A program made the position numbers and the translations under genes. The notes below the pieces were generated by a model. That model ran no database searches. It was not told the DNA's origin and was given only the letters and a program-made list of their open reading frames with translations. Below, piece by piece: positions 27,601 through 37,100 of a DNA stretch of 38,319 nucleotides; the stretch's first letter is position 1; every line of letters begins with the position of its first letter. The DNA is taken from assembly GCA_023485445.1 (NCBI GenBank), contig JAMCZT010000008.1, forward strand, positions 1 to 38,319. The letters run 5' to 3'. The stretch comes from Patescibacteria group bacterium. Its GTDB lineage: Bacteria > Patescibacteriota > Microgenomatia > Woykebacterales > 2-01-FULL-43-14.

Positions 27601-27784
27601 CGACGCCACCTCTTTAATAGCTGGAGACATTAATCGAGATGGAAAGGTCGATCTTTCCGATTTACAACTATTGTTTGATAACTGGAATATGCCAAGGGAC
27701 AGAAGGGCTGACGTTAATGGCGACGGAGTGGTCAATGGGATAGATTTTGCGCTAGCATTAAAAGATTTTGGGAAATCGCCCTAA
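24635..27784 (+). CDS. Secreted clan GH-A-like glycoside hydrolase with beta-sandwich insertions and dockerin
   Basis: This 1049-residue product has a signal segment (about 5-20) ending INAQT. The first domain (about 45-175) resembles the immunoglobulin-like DUF5060 found before GH catalytic domains (PVWKIRFAPKIKGTYHYKI). The barrel begins HGFIQVSPNDKRYFEFSDGT and NGLNLFRLWMSG. The acid/base candidate is Glu542 in WEFVNEGDPF and the nucleophile candidate Glu811 in TIRGETG, a clan GH-A pattern. Two beta-sandwich, carbohydrate-binding-like segments are inserted: about 275-430 (between early barrel strands) and about 600-770 (between the two Glu). After a C-terminal beta domain (about 905-985) comes the dockerin (996-1049; DINRDGKVDLSD, DVNGDGVVNGID). 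It is the only clear glycosidase in the array. Substrate is not predictable from sequence. It overlaps the upstream gene by ATGA, and its CpG-rich composition contrasts sharply with both neighbours. Confidence 0.83.
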   Translation: MMKKVLLTFLAVLALWTFIYQKNQVYLMKINAQTTGPQIGSINDNLSAYPNSIVPQYSKFELTFSINNTVATNLQFPYDASPPTGLIGKIGLSVDGLFTTDNWATTITQPGFLYQDYEQTVQNNREHLYPKGVPVWKIRFAPKIKGTYHYKIRATDDSGINYYPTNGDLTFSVGDSPPSNHGFIQVSPNDKRYFEFSDGTLFNPAGVNGGFDAKNDSLVTLDQKLTQQSNNGLNLFRLWMSGTSIAGSAWSPWIWFGGPWYGGYIPNSALWVNPQKNQTNPLYNPTASSEDYIFALNYNPPNTSAACLFTGWMNPPISVKPSTKYHFKVRALAENVTGPRNSAQTNYGLTLKIAGWPNADANSCPDALSSYSALTPYLNGNGWQTVEADYTTTGSQQFIDFLYMVMDNVNTGSYAHVAEVSMKEVLANGSLGPEILIKSKSDMQNDFNLRESWKWDYLFDRAAEKNIYFKTVVLEKNDRVWNMIKPDGTMDTTESNNNFYAVDPSDWTKETKVRRLQEYFWRYLAARWGYSTAVHSWEFVNEGDPFSGYHYTSTEAFAKYMHQNEPERHLVATSNWHSFPVDSFWGNSAYPDVDYADIHAYINTGSYNWSPPTGTYLETDSANVMDSKGGSIRVPAGKNSVNGDLGYPVKGQGKWTISVWMKINNYTGSCPYGMSSGLAGPIFRINMDGTGGFTRSIPYDPTDPNKYYVCTNSFTGTKDWTKFSEAFDIPDSVYHNLRVGFDTSYATTGTAWFDNLEITDPAGKKFYVLGDGTFDDQVRLDQDTAVYAQSLSSLYSSAGPAGAAKPTIRGETGIVDPLTGGEWSELAKDTQGVWLHKFIWGQINSGGISSLYWWQDAINKNNLWGQFKPFSNFMQGIPINNGHYQDAQTSVSDSNLRAWGQKDTFNGKAHLWIDNKTDTWTNVVNNPGTVTPASGTVTFSGMPIGSYNIAWVDPYTGNTIKTETLNVNGAGNILLTLPSTLTTDVAVKIDATSLIAGDINRDGKVDLSDLQLLFDNWNMPRDRRADVNGDGVVNGIDFALALKDFGKSP

Positions 27785-27812
27785 AAACTTGGGCGAAACT
27801 GGTTAAAAATAT

Positions 27813-30800
27813 ATGAAAAAACTATTTATTTTTATCTCTGCTTTATTAGCAACTTTATCCTTGATTGTGACTTATCAATTGGGGGATAAAACTTCTTTAA
27901 GTCTTTCACCCAAAGTCCAGGCTCAAGCAATCAATTATGATTGGCCAACTTTAGCTCATGACAGTAAAAGATCAGGTTCAGCTCAAGAAGGCCCTGATGG
28001 ACCATATACTAAAGTTTGGTATAGGGATTTTTGGTCAGAATTTGGGGAACAGGTGGATAATGGTTATCAGCCTATTGTTGCCCATAACAATAATTTAAAC
28101 AAAGATATTATCTATATCGGGATCACCAGAGGGGCAATTTACGCTTTAGATAACGCTGACGGTTCAATTATCTGGCGTTATCCAAAGCAAGGATATATTG
28201 GTGGGATTTTAAATTCACCCACTTATGACAATGGCATCCTTTATGTAGGTAGTTTAGATGGCAATGTTTACGCTCTTAATACCAGTAGTACCAGTGGCAG
28301 CAACCCGGCCGCTCCAGCAGTAGTTTGGACTTTTAAAACCGGTAGGGAGGGAGGATTCTGGGCTACTCCAGCCGTGACAAATGACTCTGTTTATATTGGC
28401 GGCCGTGATGGTTACTTTTATGCTATTGATAAAAATAACGGCAGTAAAAGATGGGAGTACCAAGTAGGTTTTCCCATTTTAACTTCTCCAGCTGTAGAAA
28501 ATAACACTATTTATTTTGGGGCAGAGGACATGAAAGGCTATGCCCTTAATACTTCAGGAAACCTGATTTGGAAATCAAACCAAATGGCTGGGCAGACTAT
28601 GAAGGGTGAGTACCCAGTACTGACCGGGGACAAGGTAATTTTTAGGACATCCCCTAATGATATGGGGCATAGCAAACTTGAGGCAATGAATGTTCTAACT
28701 TATGCTGCTGGCTGTTTGGATGACCAAGCTTACCAGGGAGATATTGCTCCAAATTGGGCTAACACCCCCTGCTTTAAGCAAAAATTCATTTCTACAGACC
28801 CAGGGGCGGATCCGGTAAAAGAAGATCAGACAATTAGAGATTACTTATCAGGAAAAAGCATTACTTTTACCACTACCAATACTGCCACTCCCCGACAAAT
28901 TACTATTCCTGGCCGTCCTCAATATGAAACTTTCTTTGCTTTAAATAAATCTGATGGGCAAAAACCTTATATTTCACCGGTTCTTTATACTGGCGGGTAT
29001 GTTCATCCCGGAGTGGCTCCAGTAATTGATCCTACTGGGAAAGTTTGGGTAGTTTACCGCAGTTATTATTCTGATTGGGATGATACCGGCAACCCTCAAA
29101 TGTTTGAGGGTTTGGGGACGATAAATATGCAAACGGGCACAATTACCCCCTTTAACCCTAACCAACACCCCACCGGTTATTCCTGCACTACTGCTTCCTG
29201 TAACCCAGTTTACAACACCAACATGTGGTTTATTGGTGATGAAACAACCGCCATTTCTTTAACCAGCAACAGGCTTTATACCAACCATTGGTCTGGCCTG
29301 GGGGAAGCGGATACTACCAATGGAAATTTGCAGTCAATCATTGGCCAAAGAGATGTTTTTCAATACAAGCTGACAGACAATAGTCCTCATTTGGGACCAT
29401 TTAATTCCTATGGTGACGGGATAAACCCGCCTTCGGTAGTGGAATCAAAAGGGCCGACTATTTTTAGAGATACGGTGGTGGTCAATTATAACTCAGTGGT
29501 GGCAGCGATGAGAGGTCATTTGGCGGGAACCACACCCACTCCGATATCCACAATTACTCCTTATCCAGTACAGACCTTAAACCCAACCACTGCCGGACCA
29601 GTAAATATTCCTACCCAAACTGAGTTGGAAAAATACATCTGGGAAATACCTCAAGTGAGCAATATTGATAATGCCAAATCAGCTGATTTGCAGGCTAAAT
29701 TAAATAGCGAGGTCAGCAAATTTATTACCACAGGCATGCTTAATCCTTGGATATTGGCTTTCAGTATTGCCAATGGGATAGGTTATTGGGCTGAGCCTTT
29801 ACAAACAGGTTATTATCTTTCCTTGGCTTACCCTTATCTTTCACCCCAACTGCAGGCTCAAGTTAAAACTTTTATCAATAACGACTTTACCAATATCCAT
29901 CCTTTAGGGAATGTCTATGATTATCTGCGCACTGCCCGCTATCCTTGGGACAGCGGTTTAACCTATGATAACGGCCAAATTCTTGACCCTAATCACAAAG
30001 AACGCTCTCCATACATTATTGGCCCGCATATTTTTTGCCAAATAAAAGGTAATTGTGACGGAAATCCTTATGAAAATACTGTAGGCTATATTCCCAGTTC
30101 TAACTTTGGAATTGACCGTCTTTACTATTTCTGGTCCTATGCCCAAAGGAGCGGAGATTGGTCCTGGATAGAAAATTACTGGGATAATACCAGTAACCCG
30201 GGCCGAGCTTCCATCAAAAGACTGAGGGTTCTGGCTAATATTGATACTGCCAGCGATGCCAGCCTGTTAGGTATTGGTTCAGCCACTGACCCCACCTGTA
30301 TAACTTATAATTGCCGAAGCATTTTTGATTCTGTCAATCGTCGAGTTTCCGGCCTGATTGCCTATGCCAGGATTGCTTATCACATGAACCAGATTGCCCC
30401 ATCTGCTGATAACCAGGCAGAACTTGACTGGGCAGTCGATGCGGCCACTAAAGCTATGCAGGCCAGGTTGCGCTATGTCAACATCTTTAGACCAATAGAC
30501 GGCAATTGCGCTAACGGTAATCTTTGCTGGACGACCTCCTCCAGCGAAGGAGGATTGTTTATCCAAAAAAACGGTTGGAATAATACGAATATTCCTCAAT
30601 ATTTTGATTTAATTCCAGAAGTCAGTCGGCTGTTGAGCGATTATGCCATGGCTGATTTTACCCGTTATAACAATTTTATTGACGCAGTTACTCCTTTGGC
30701 CTATTTGCAAAAAGGCGGATCCAGCTTTGACGGGGAAGCTTCTTATGTTGCTCCCCATAACATCCAAGGAATCTTTTTAGCTAAGGATTTGGTACTACAT

Positions 30801-31100
30801 CAGCCGGGGGACCAGCTAAGGACTTACTTGGATATTCCTTGGGTTGACCAGGATTATTACTACTGGGAAAGGTTAGCCAGAACTATAGAAGCTTATGGAA
30901 CAACCACGTGGGTAAACTTAGGAATCGCCGGTAGGGATGCTTTAACTGATATTAATCAAGATGATCGAGTGGATTTACTTGATTTGCAGGTCTTGTTCGA
31001 GAACTGGAATATGCCAAGGGACAGAAGGGCGGATGTTAACGGTGATGGAGTAGTTAATAGTATTGATTTTACTTTGGTACTAAAGGACTGGGGTAAATGA
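27813..31100 (+). CDS. Secreted PQQ-type beta-propeller / helical-domain protein with dockerin
   Basis: The 1095-residue protein has an N-terminal hydrophobic segment (3-21), a polar spacer and KVQAQA. The propeller (about 40-575) opens DWPTLAHDSKRSG and shows blades IYALDNADGSIIWRY, VYALNTSS, FYAIDKNNGSKRWEYQ and GYALNTSGNLIWK. A Pro/Thr linker (about 578-605) leads to the helical domain (about 610-1035; TGYYLSLAYPYLSPQLQAQV, YYFWSYAQRSGDW, RLSGLIAYARIAYHMNQ-like segment, LDIPWVDQDYYYWERLARTI). The dockerin is at 1044-1095 (DINQDDRVDLLD, DVNGDGVVNSID). It starts 28 nt after the glycosidase gene, the widest gap inside the array, which holds a small 6-bp hairpin (TCGCCC/GGGCGA) overlapping the previous stop codon. 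It overlaps the next gene by ATGA. Catalytic function is not identified; a structural or lyase/glycosidase role is possible. Confidence 0.8.
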   Translation: MKKLFIFISALLATLSLIVTYQLGDKTSLSLSPKVQAQAINYDWPTLAHDSKRSGSAQEGPDGPYTKVWYRDFWSEFGEQVDNGYQPIVAHNNNLNKDIIYIGITRGAIYALDNADGSIIWRYPKQGYIGGILNSPTYDNGILYVGSLDGNVYALNTSSTSGSNPAAPAVVWTFKTGREGGFWATPAVTNDSVYIGGRDGYFYAIDKNNGSKRWEYQVGFPILTSPAVENNTIYFGAEDMKGYALNTSGNLIWKSNQMAGQTMKGEYPVLTGDKVIFRTSPNDMGHSKLEAMNVLTYAAGCLDDQAYQGDIAPNWANTPCFKQKFISTDPGADPVKEDQTIRDYLSGKSITFTTTNTATPRQITIPGRPQYETFFALNKSDGQKPYISPVLYTGGYVHPGVAPVIDPTGKVWVVYRSYYSDWDDTGNPQMFEGLGTINMQTGTITPFNPNQHPTGYSCTTASCNPVYNTNMWFIGDETTAISLTSNRLYTNHWSGLGEADTTNGNLQSIIGQRDVFQYKLTDNSPHLGPFNSYGDGINPPSVVESKGPTIFRDTVVVNYNSVVAAMRGHLAGTTPTPISTITPYPVQTLNPTTAGPVNIPTQTELEKYIWEIPQVSNIDNAKSADLQAKLNSEVSKFITTGMLNPWILAFSIANGIGYWAEPLQTGYYLSLAYPYLSPQLQAQVKTFINNDFTNIHPLGNVYDYLRTARYPWDSGLTYDNGQILDPNHKERSPYIIGPHIFCQIKGNCDGNPYENTVGYIPSSNFGIDRLYYFWSYAQRSGDWSWIENYWDNTSNPGRASIKRLRVLANIDTASDASLLGIGSATDPTCITYNCRSIFDSVNRRVSGLIAYARIAYHMNQIAPSADNQAELDWAVDAATKAMQARLRYVNIFRPIDGNCANGNLCWTTSSSEGGLFIQKNGWNNTNIPQYFDLIPEVSRLLSDYAMADFTRYNNFIDAVTPLAYLQKGGSSFDGEASYVAPHNIQGIFLAKDLVLHQPGDQLRTYLDIPWVDQDYYYWERLARTIEAYGTTTWVNLGIAGRDALTDINQDDRVDLLDLQVLFENWNMPRDRRADVNGDGVVNSIDFTLVLKDWGK

Positions 31101-34100
31101 AAACAATGATAAAGGTAAAGTTAAAAGTTAATGCGAGAATATTGTTCTTATCTATTCTTATTGGACTTATTCCCGCCCTTGGTATTTTATTCTGGTCAAA
31201 GGATAAGACTTCTTTAAAAATTTCTTCCCAAGTCCAGGCCCAAACAAACAGTAACGATTGGTCGATGGTGGGAGCTAATCCCCAACGAACTTCTTGGGTT
31301 TCTACCCAAGTTTCTGGCAATTTGAACTTGGAGTGGTATAAACCGATTGAGGCCTTTATTCCCCAAAATTCCCAACTAATTGCCACCAACAATATGATTT
31401 ATGTCTCTTCTGCCCGCGGACTTTATGCTCTGGCGTATGACACCGGCAATATCATTTGGCATTTTGATACTGAATTGCCGCTGGGTAACTCGCCTACAGT
31501 GGTGGGAGGAGTAGCTTATGTTGGCGGTATGGATAAAAAACTTTATGCTTTGGATGCCAATACCGGCTTGCTGCTTTGGTCTTTTGACGGTGCTACCGCT
31601 GGCTACTCAGCTAATCCCTTAGTTTTAAATGACGTGATTTATGCTGCCAATCGGGATGAAAGTCTGTATGCTATTGGAGCTCAAGGTAGCACCAGACAAG
31701 GTCAGCAAATCTGGAAATTTAGCGCCGGCGGACCAATCATTCAATCTCCTGCTTACAAAGATGGCGTCATTTATTTTGCCGCCAACGATAACTACGGATA
31801 CGCAGTTAATACGGCCAACGGCAGTCTCAAATGGAAATCAGCCAACCAGTTGCCTGGCGATGCCTGGCAATCCTATTGGCCGGTTATTTATACTGATCCG
31901 ATTAGCGCCAAGGATTATGTCATCTTTTCTGCCGCTTCGTCTTACCGGCACAGCGGTCTAAATCCGGGTACAGGCAGTGTTGCTCATCCAGTTTATCAGC
32001 AGGATAGTCCTTTTGCCTGGGATTGTAATCCCAGTTTAAACGCCACCTGCACTCTAAAAAATTATCCCTACTCTAATTACGAAACCATGCAAAAGGACGG
32101 AGTTTTCCCCTGGCAATCCAGCCCTACTAATTACACCCCGCCCGGAGGCGCACTGCCTACAGTTAACTTGCCGGACGCTTGGGCACAGGGCAAAATTATT
32201 TATGACGGTACCAATATTACCAATTACTTGGAAAACATGTCTTGGAGAAGGACATTTATTGTCCTGGATACTGGAACCGGCCAGGAATTTACTCAAGATG
32301 CTAATAATAACGGCAAACCTGATTATGCGCCAATTACCCTCTGGCAAACCAAGACCGGCAATATGTATCCGCCAGTGGTAGGGGCTGATGGCACGCTCTA
32401 TGTAGAAAACATTTACTCTGCTGCTTCCGGAAGTTATAGCATTGCCCAAGGTCGGGTTTGGGGATGGAGGATGGGCACGCCATACTTTATGGAGTCGCCG
32501 GGCAGAGCTGGCCAGGGAGCGATGGATGAACCGCAGTCGATTTCCATGGGGGGAAATATCCTCTACCGTAGTATCTGCTGTGACCGGGTGGGAGACTTTT
32601 TTGACGTCAGGCCTTCCACTACCCCTAATTTGATTCCAAGCGGATCCTTGTGGAATTACAGTAAAACTCTTCTCTCCCAGGCAGGGGATTATAACGAAAT
32701 GTGGTGGGGAGAAGATCCGACACAAGGATATCCAGGACTTGAAGGCAATTATGGAGGCAATACTGCTTTAGGCGCTCCTCATGATGGACGCAATGGCATT
32801 TACAATAATAACGGTCAGGAATCACCAATGATTCCTTACAATGGTAAAATTTATGCTTTCCATTCCAATACCATTTTTGCCTATGGCACTGGTACACAGC
32901 AAGGAAACAAGGGTTTGCTGCGGGTTACTCCTGCCAATGAGAATTTAACTGTTCCCACCACGGACGATCTCAAAGCCAAGTTGGAAGCAGAGATTAATAA
33001 AATGGATACCAATGGCGATGGGGCTTTGGATAACCTCCGACCAGCATATTATGGTGTTGGGCAAGTTGCTCCGACTATTTTAAATGACTACTTTGACAAT
33101 CCAGGAGAAACTGTCTACACCTTGACTCAGGCTTACCCTTATCTTTCGGCTACGACCCAGCAAAAGGTCAAAACATTTTTGCAGACTGAATTCGCCAATT
33201 ACTTTAACCCAACTATGTATTCGCACATTGGCTGGTCAGAAGGGCAGTCTAGGGAGGCGATGCCTATTCCCAGTGATGTCCTGCCTAGTATGGCCGCTTC
33301 GGTCAAATCCACTTTAGCTGGCAACAGCTGGTCCTGGCAATATCCCCAGGAAAACTTCTATGCTTTATGGAAATATACCCAAATTGTACCCACTGATGCC
33401 TCAACTGCCTATAATTTGGCCAAGTCCAAACTGGAGATCCATTCCAATCTTGATGCTACTTACTTTAATCAAAATACCTGGGAGCTAAACGGCTATATTG
33501 CCGGCTATATTGGCTTTTTGAATTTACAAAAAATGGTAAGCATGGATAAAGCTGACGCTACTCTTCGCAACAACGTTCAAACTGAGCTAACGAGATTAGA
33601 AGGAATTTGGGTTAATAGCATCTCTAAAGATACTCCGTGGATTGATCCAAATAATTCTAATTTGCCGGCTCATAGCGGTCCCTATCATTACCGTAACCAT
33701 AATATTGACCGGATTTTTATCAATCTAGTACCGGAGCTTGGAGATTACTTAAACCAAAATGCTCTTTCTAAAATCCAGTCTGCCTGGGAGGATTATAATT
33801 ATGTCGCTCCTTACTGGTTTGTTTCTCGTTATGATGCTATTAACGACGAAGGAGTGAATGGGCCACTGGATATTTACCATGCCCTTTTCCAGGCTAAAGT
33901 TTATGCTTTGAAGCAACCTTACTCAGAGCTGGTGAAATATTTAGACGTCCCAGCTTTTGCTCGAGGAGACCTGTTCTATATCCAAAATCTTACCGCTGCG
34001 TTAAGTACAGTGCTTAATATTTTTTCTCCTGATATTAACCAGGACGGCCACGTCGATAGAATGGATTTAAGTATTCTTTTTGATAATTGGAATACTGCTC

Positions 34101-34192
34101 GGGATAAAAGAGCTGATATTAACGGAGACGGGATAGTTAATGGAGTGGACTTCGCCTTATTAATGAAAGACTGGGGTAAAACAATATCATGA
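31097..34192 (+). CDS. Secreted PQQ-type beta-propeller / helical-domain protein with dockerin
   Basis: This 1031-residue paralogue has a basic N-terminus (MKTMIKVKLKVNAR), a hydrophobic segment (about 14-31) and QVQAQT near residue 50. The propeller (about 53-605) opens DWSMVGANPQRTSWV, with blades LYALAYDTGNIIWHFD, LYALDANTGLLLWSFD and GYAVNTANGSLKW. The helical domain (about 615-965) contains NPGETVYTLTQAYPYLSA, FYALWKYTQIV and LDVPAFARGDLFYIQNLTAAL. The dockerin is at 977-1031 (DINQDGHVDRMD, DINGDGIVNGVD). It is most similar to the following 1331-residue protein in both the propeller opening and the C-terminal helices, which suggests tandem duplication followed by domain gain or loss. The gene overlaps both neighbours by ATGA. 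Segment MDTNGDGALD inside the helical domain looks like an extra EF-hand-type loop. Confidence 0.8.
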   Translation: MKTMIKVKLKVNARILFLSILIGLIPALGILFWSKDKTSLKISSQVQAQTNSNDWSMVGANPQRTSWVSTQVSGNLNLEWYKPIEAFIPQNSQLIATNNMIYVSSARGLYALAYDTGNIIWHFDTELPLGNSPTVVGGVAYVGGMDKKLYALDANTGLLLWSFDGATAGYSANPLVLNDVIYAANRDESLYAIGAQGSTRQGQQIWKFSAGGPIIQSPAYKDGVIYFAANDNYGYAVNTANGSLKWKSANQLPGDAWQSYWPVIYTDPISAKDYVIFSAASSYRHSGLNPGTGSVAHPVYQQDSPFAWDCNPSLNATCTLKNYPYSNYETMQKDGVFPWQSSPTNYTPPGGALPTVNLPDAWAQGKIIYDGTNITNYLENMSWRRTFIVLDTGTGQEFTQDANNNGKPDYAPITLWQTKTGNMYPPVVGADGTLYVENIYSAASGSYSIAQGRVWGWRMGTPYFMESPGRAGQGAMDEPQSISMGGNILYRSICCDRVGDFFDVRPSTTPNLIPSGSLWNYSKTLLSQAGDYNEMWWGEDPTQGYPGLEGNYGGNTALGAPHDGRNGIYNNNGQESPMIPYNGKIYAFHSNTIFAYGTGTQQGNKGLLRVTPANENLTVPTTDDLKAKLEAEINKMDTNGDGALDNLRPAYYGVGQVAPTILNDYFDNPGETVYTLTQAYPYLSATTQQKVKTFLQTEFANYFNPTMYSHIGWSEGQSREAMPIPSDVLPSMAASVKSTLAGNSWSWQYPQENFYALWKYTQIVPTDASTAYNLAKSKLEIHSNLDATYFNQNTWELNGYIAGYIGFLNLQKMVSMDKADATLRNNVQTELTRLEGIWVNSISKDTPWIDPNNSNLPAHSGPYHYRNHNIDRIFINLVPELGDYLNQNALSKIQSAWEDYNYVAPYWFVSRYDAINDEGVNGPLDIYHALFQAKVYALKQPYSELVKYLDVPAFARGDLFYIQNLTAALSTVLNIFSPDINQDGHVDRMDLSILFDNWNTARDKRADINGDGIVNGVDFALLMKDWGKTIS

Positions 34193-37100
34193 AAAAATTG
34201 TTTATTATTTTTCTAGCTTTAGCGTTTACAGTTGGGTTAGGCTTAATCCTTCGGTTGCCTCTTCTTTTTTCAGCAGGTATTCCTGGGAAAGTCCAAGCTC
34301 AAACCAGAAGCAATGAATGGTCTATGGCTGGAGCCAATCCTCAAAGAACTTCCCATGTTGACAGTACTGTAGAAAATCAGACTGAAATTAAAGGGCAGCT
34401 AAATCCCGAATGGTATAAAAAGATTGATCCCTATATTCCTGGAAAAGTCCAGGTGATTGCTGCCAGCGATATTTTATATGTTTCTACCTCCAGAGGATTG
34501 TATGCTTATGATGTCAACAGCACTAACCTTAAATGGATTTATTGTACTTCCACCCAAACAGCTTCTACTAATCCTTGTTCAGAAAATGAGCTGCCTTTAG
34601 GCCATTCACCAACTTATTATAACGGGACAATTTATGTGGGAGGTTATGATAAAAAGATCCATGCCATAGATGGTAGCACTGGAGCTTTCAAATGGGCCTT
34701 TACAGCTGGGGATGGATTTGATGTTAATCCTTTAGTTGTTAATAATGTAGTTTATGCAGGAAACAGGGATGGGTACTTTTATGCCATTGATGTAAACACT
34801 GGTAATCAAATCTGGCGATACCAAACTGGTGGGCCAATTAGGTACTCTGCCGCCTACAAAAATAATGTGGTCTATTTTGCCTCCAATGACATGTTTGCCT
34901 ATGCTCTTAATGCAACAGATGGCAGTGTAATCTGGAAATCTAGCAAGATTCCAGGATTAGGTTTTTATACTTATTGGCCAGTAATTTATACCAATCCGGC
35001 TACCAATAAAGATTATGTTATTTTTACCGGTGCTTGGCCTTATCGTGCTGAAGGTTCATATGGAGGAGGGCTGCCGGCGCCAGCCGGTTTTGAAAGTTAT
35101 AATTTTAACGGTTTTGAAGGGGATGAAGTCTTTCCCGATAGGTTTACTGTGCCTTATGGCACTATTGGTTATCAAACAGGACAGGTAAGCGGTCCTTGGG
35201 CAACAGGCTCAGCGACATTGGATCTTAGCAAGCCTAATGGCAGCGTGAAATCAGTTCCTGATTATTTTGAGAACAAGCCTTGGAGAAGAACTGTGTTTGT
35301 ATTAGATGCCGGGAGCGGCCAAGAATTTACTACTGATTTAAATAATAACGGCAAACCGGAGTACGCACCCTTCCTGCAGTTTGGTACTTATGGAAGCAGC
35401 CGATATCCGGCTGTGATTGGTGGGGATAAAGTTCCATATTTGACTAACGACTATCAAGAAAGAGGTTATATTAATGCCGGAAACCTGGTTGGCTGGAATT
35501 TGGGGTCTCCAGTTGTACAGGTGCCTAGCTCAGCCATGTTTGCTGTTGATGAGCCTGTAGCGTATTCCGGTGCCGGGAATATGATTTATTGGAAACATTG
35601 CTGTTTCCGTCAAGCCGGTAGCTTTGATCTCTCTAAACCAAATACTACTTTTCCTCAAGCTGATATGTTCAATCGGGAGTGGCAATACTTTGGTTATGAT
35701 TTTACCAATAGATTACCTGAGTATCAGAATGAAGGATGGCGCTTTGCCTATGGAACCCATGGAGATGATCAAAGCCCGCCGGTCCCCTATAAAGGCAAGG
35801 TTTATATGTTTATTTATAATTCGCTGTTTGCCTTTAGTCCTACAGGGAGTTTGACCTTCCCTCAGCCTACCCCTAGGCCAACGACTACGCCTTTTACTTT
35901 GGCGACAAAGTTTAGCGGTTTAACTGCCATAATTTCATCAACTACCAATCTTTGGCCTTCACTGGTAATGCAAAGTAAATATGCTATGACAGATCAAACT
36001 ATCCAAGGATTAGATCCTACTTATTATGAACTAGCCAAGATTACGGCCTCAGATACTTTATCACCAACTACCTTGGTTTCAGATACTTCTAAAGCTATTG
36101 CGACCAAAGTTACCCAAACCTTTGGTGCTAATACTTTAACTTCCTGGGTTTCTAAAAGAGCTCCAGCTACTTTATTCCAAACAGACAGTAATTTATATAA
36201 TATTTTAGGTAATTACACCAAAATTGCTTATCCAACTGCTACAGGCACTGCCATATTCTCAGGATCAGGTAACTTTACCGGCACTGATATGTCGGGATCC
36301 TGGATTTTGGCCTGGAATGATACTAATGCCCCCCGCTTTATGCCCATTTTAATCTCACTCCAACATAGACCAACCCAAATTACTTATTCCAGCACTGGAA
36401 TTAGAATGAATTTTAGCGGTCAAGCAGGATATCTTTCAGTTACTCCTTTCAATGGTCTTGCTAACCCTGCACTTTCTCAAGCTCAAGCTTGGGGCAGTAG
36501 TTTACCGGCTGATATTGTCCAAAAAGCCCAAACTTTAAACCAAATTTCCAAGTCATTCCCGGTAGATGTAACCGAAAGCTTTAATGAGGATCAAACTACT
36601 CATGATGTTATCCAAAGTTTTAATTACACCTATACAGACATTACTGATGACTGGAATACTCAAACTCAAAGAGTAGCCTTTTTGCCGCCTGATTTAGGCT
36701 TAGCTGCTTGGGGCAATTCTCCCATTAGAATTAATGGTCAGCCTGCATCAGCTTTGTTTGATCTAAATTATCCTACTCCTTGGGGAAGGTTAATGGGGGT
36801 ATCTAATAGTTCTTCTGCCAGCGTTGCCTTACCAGGAATTTTAAAATACTGGAACCAAACCGAAACTACTCCTAATATCCCCGATACTGATCCTTTAAAG
36901 CAAAAATTAATTTCTGAGGTGGATAAAATCTTAGCCGCAGGACATCTAAAACCTGGATACTTTGCCAGTGGCCTTATTTACGAGAATGCTGATGATCGTT
37001 ACCCTGATTATTTCAGCAATCCTGCGGAAACTATTTATACTTTGATAAGAGTTTTACCTTTACTTCCGGCAGATAAACAAGCTCAAGTTAGGACATATAT

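Noticed and set aside
27776-27796. Hairpin TCGCCC/GGGCGA between the GH gene and the next propeller gene
   Set aside because: Six base pairs, no U tract, overlaps the stop codon; too weak to call a terminator in an otherwise continuous array.
32054-32725. Minus-strand 223-residue ORF
   Set aside because: Lies wholly within the propeller of the 31097 gene; the residue mix is His/Cys/Ser/Arg-rich without domains, typical of an antisense shadow.
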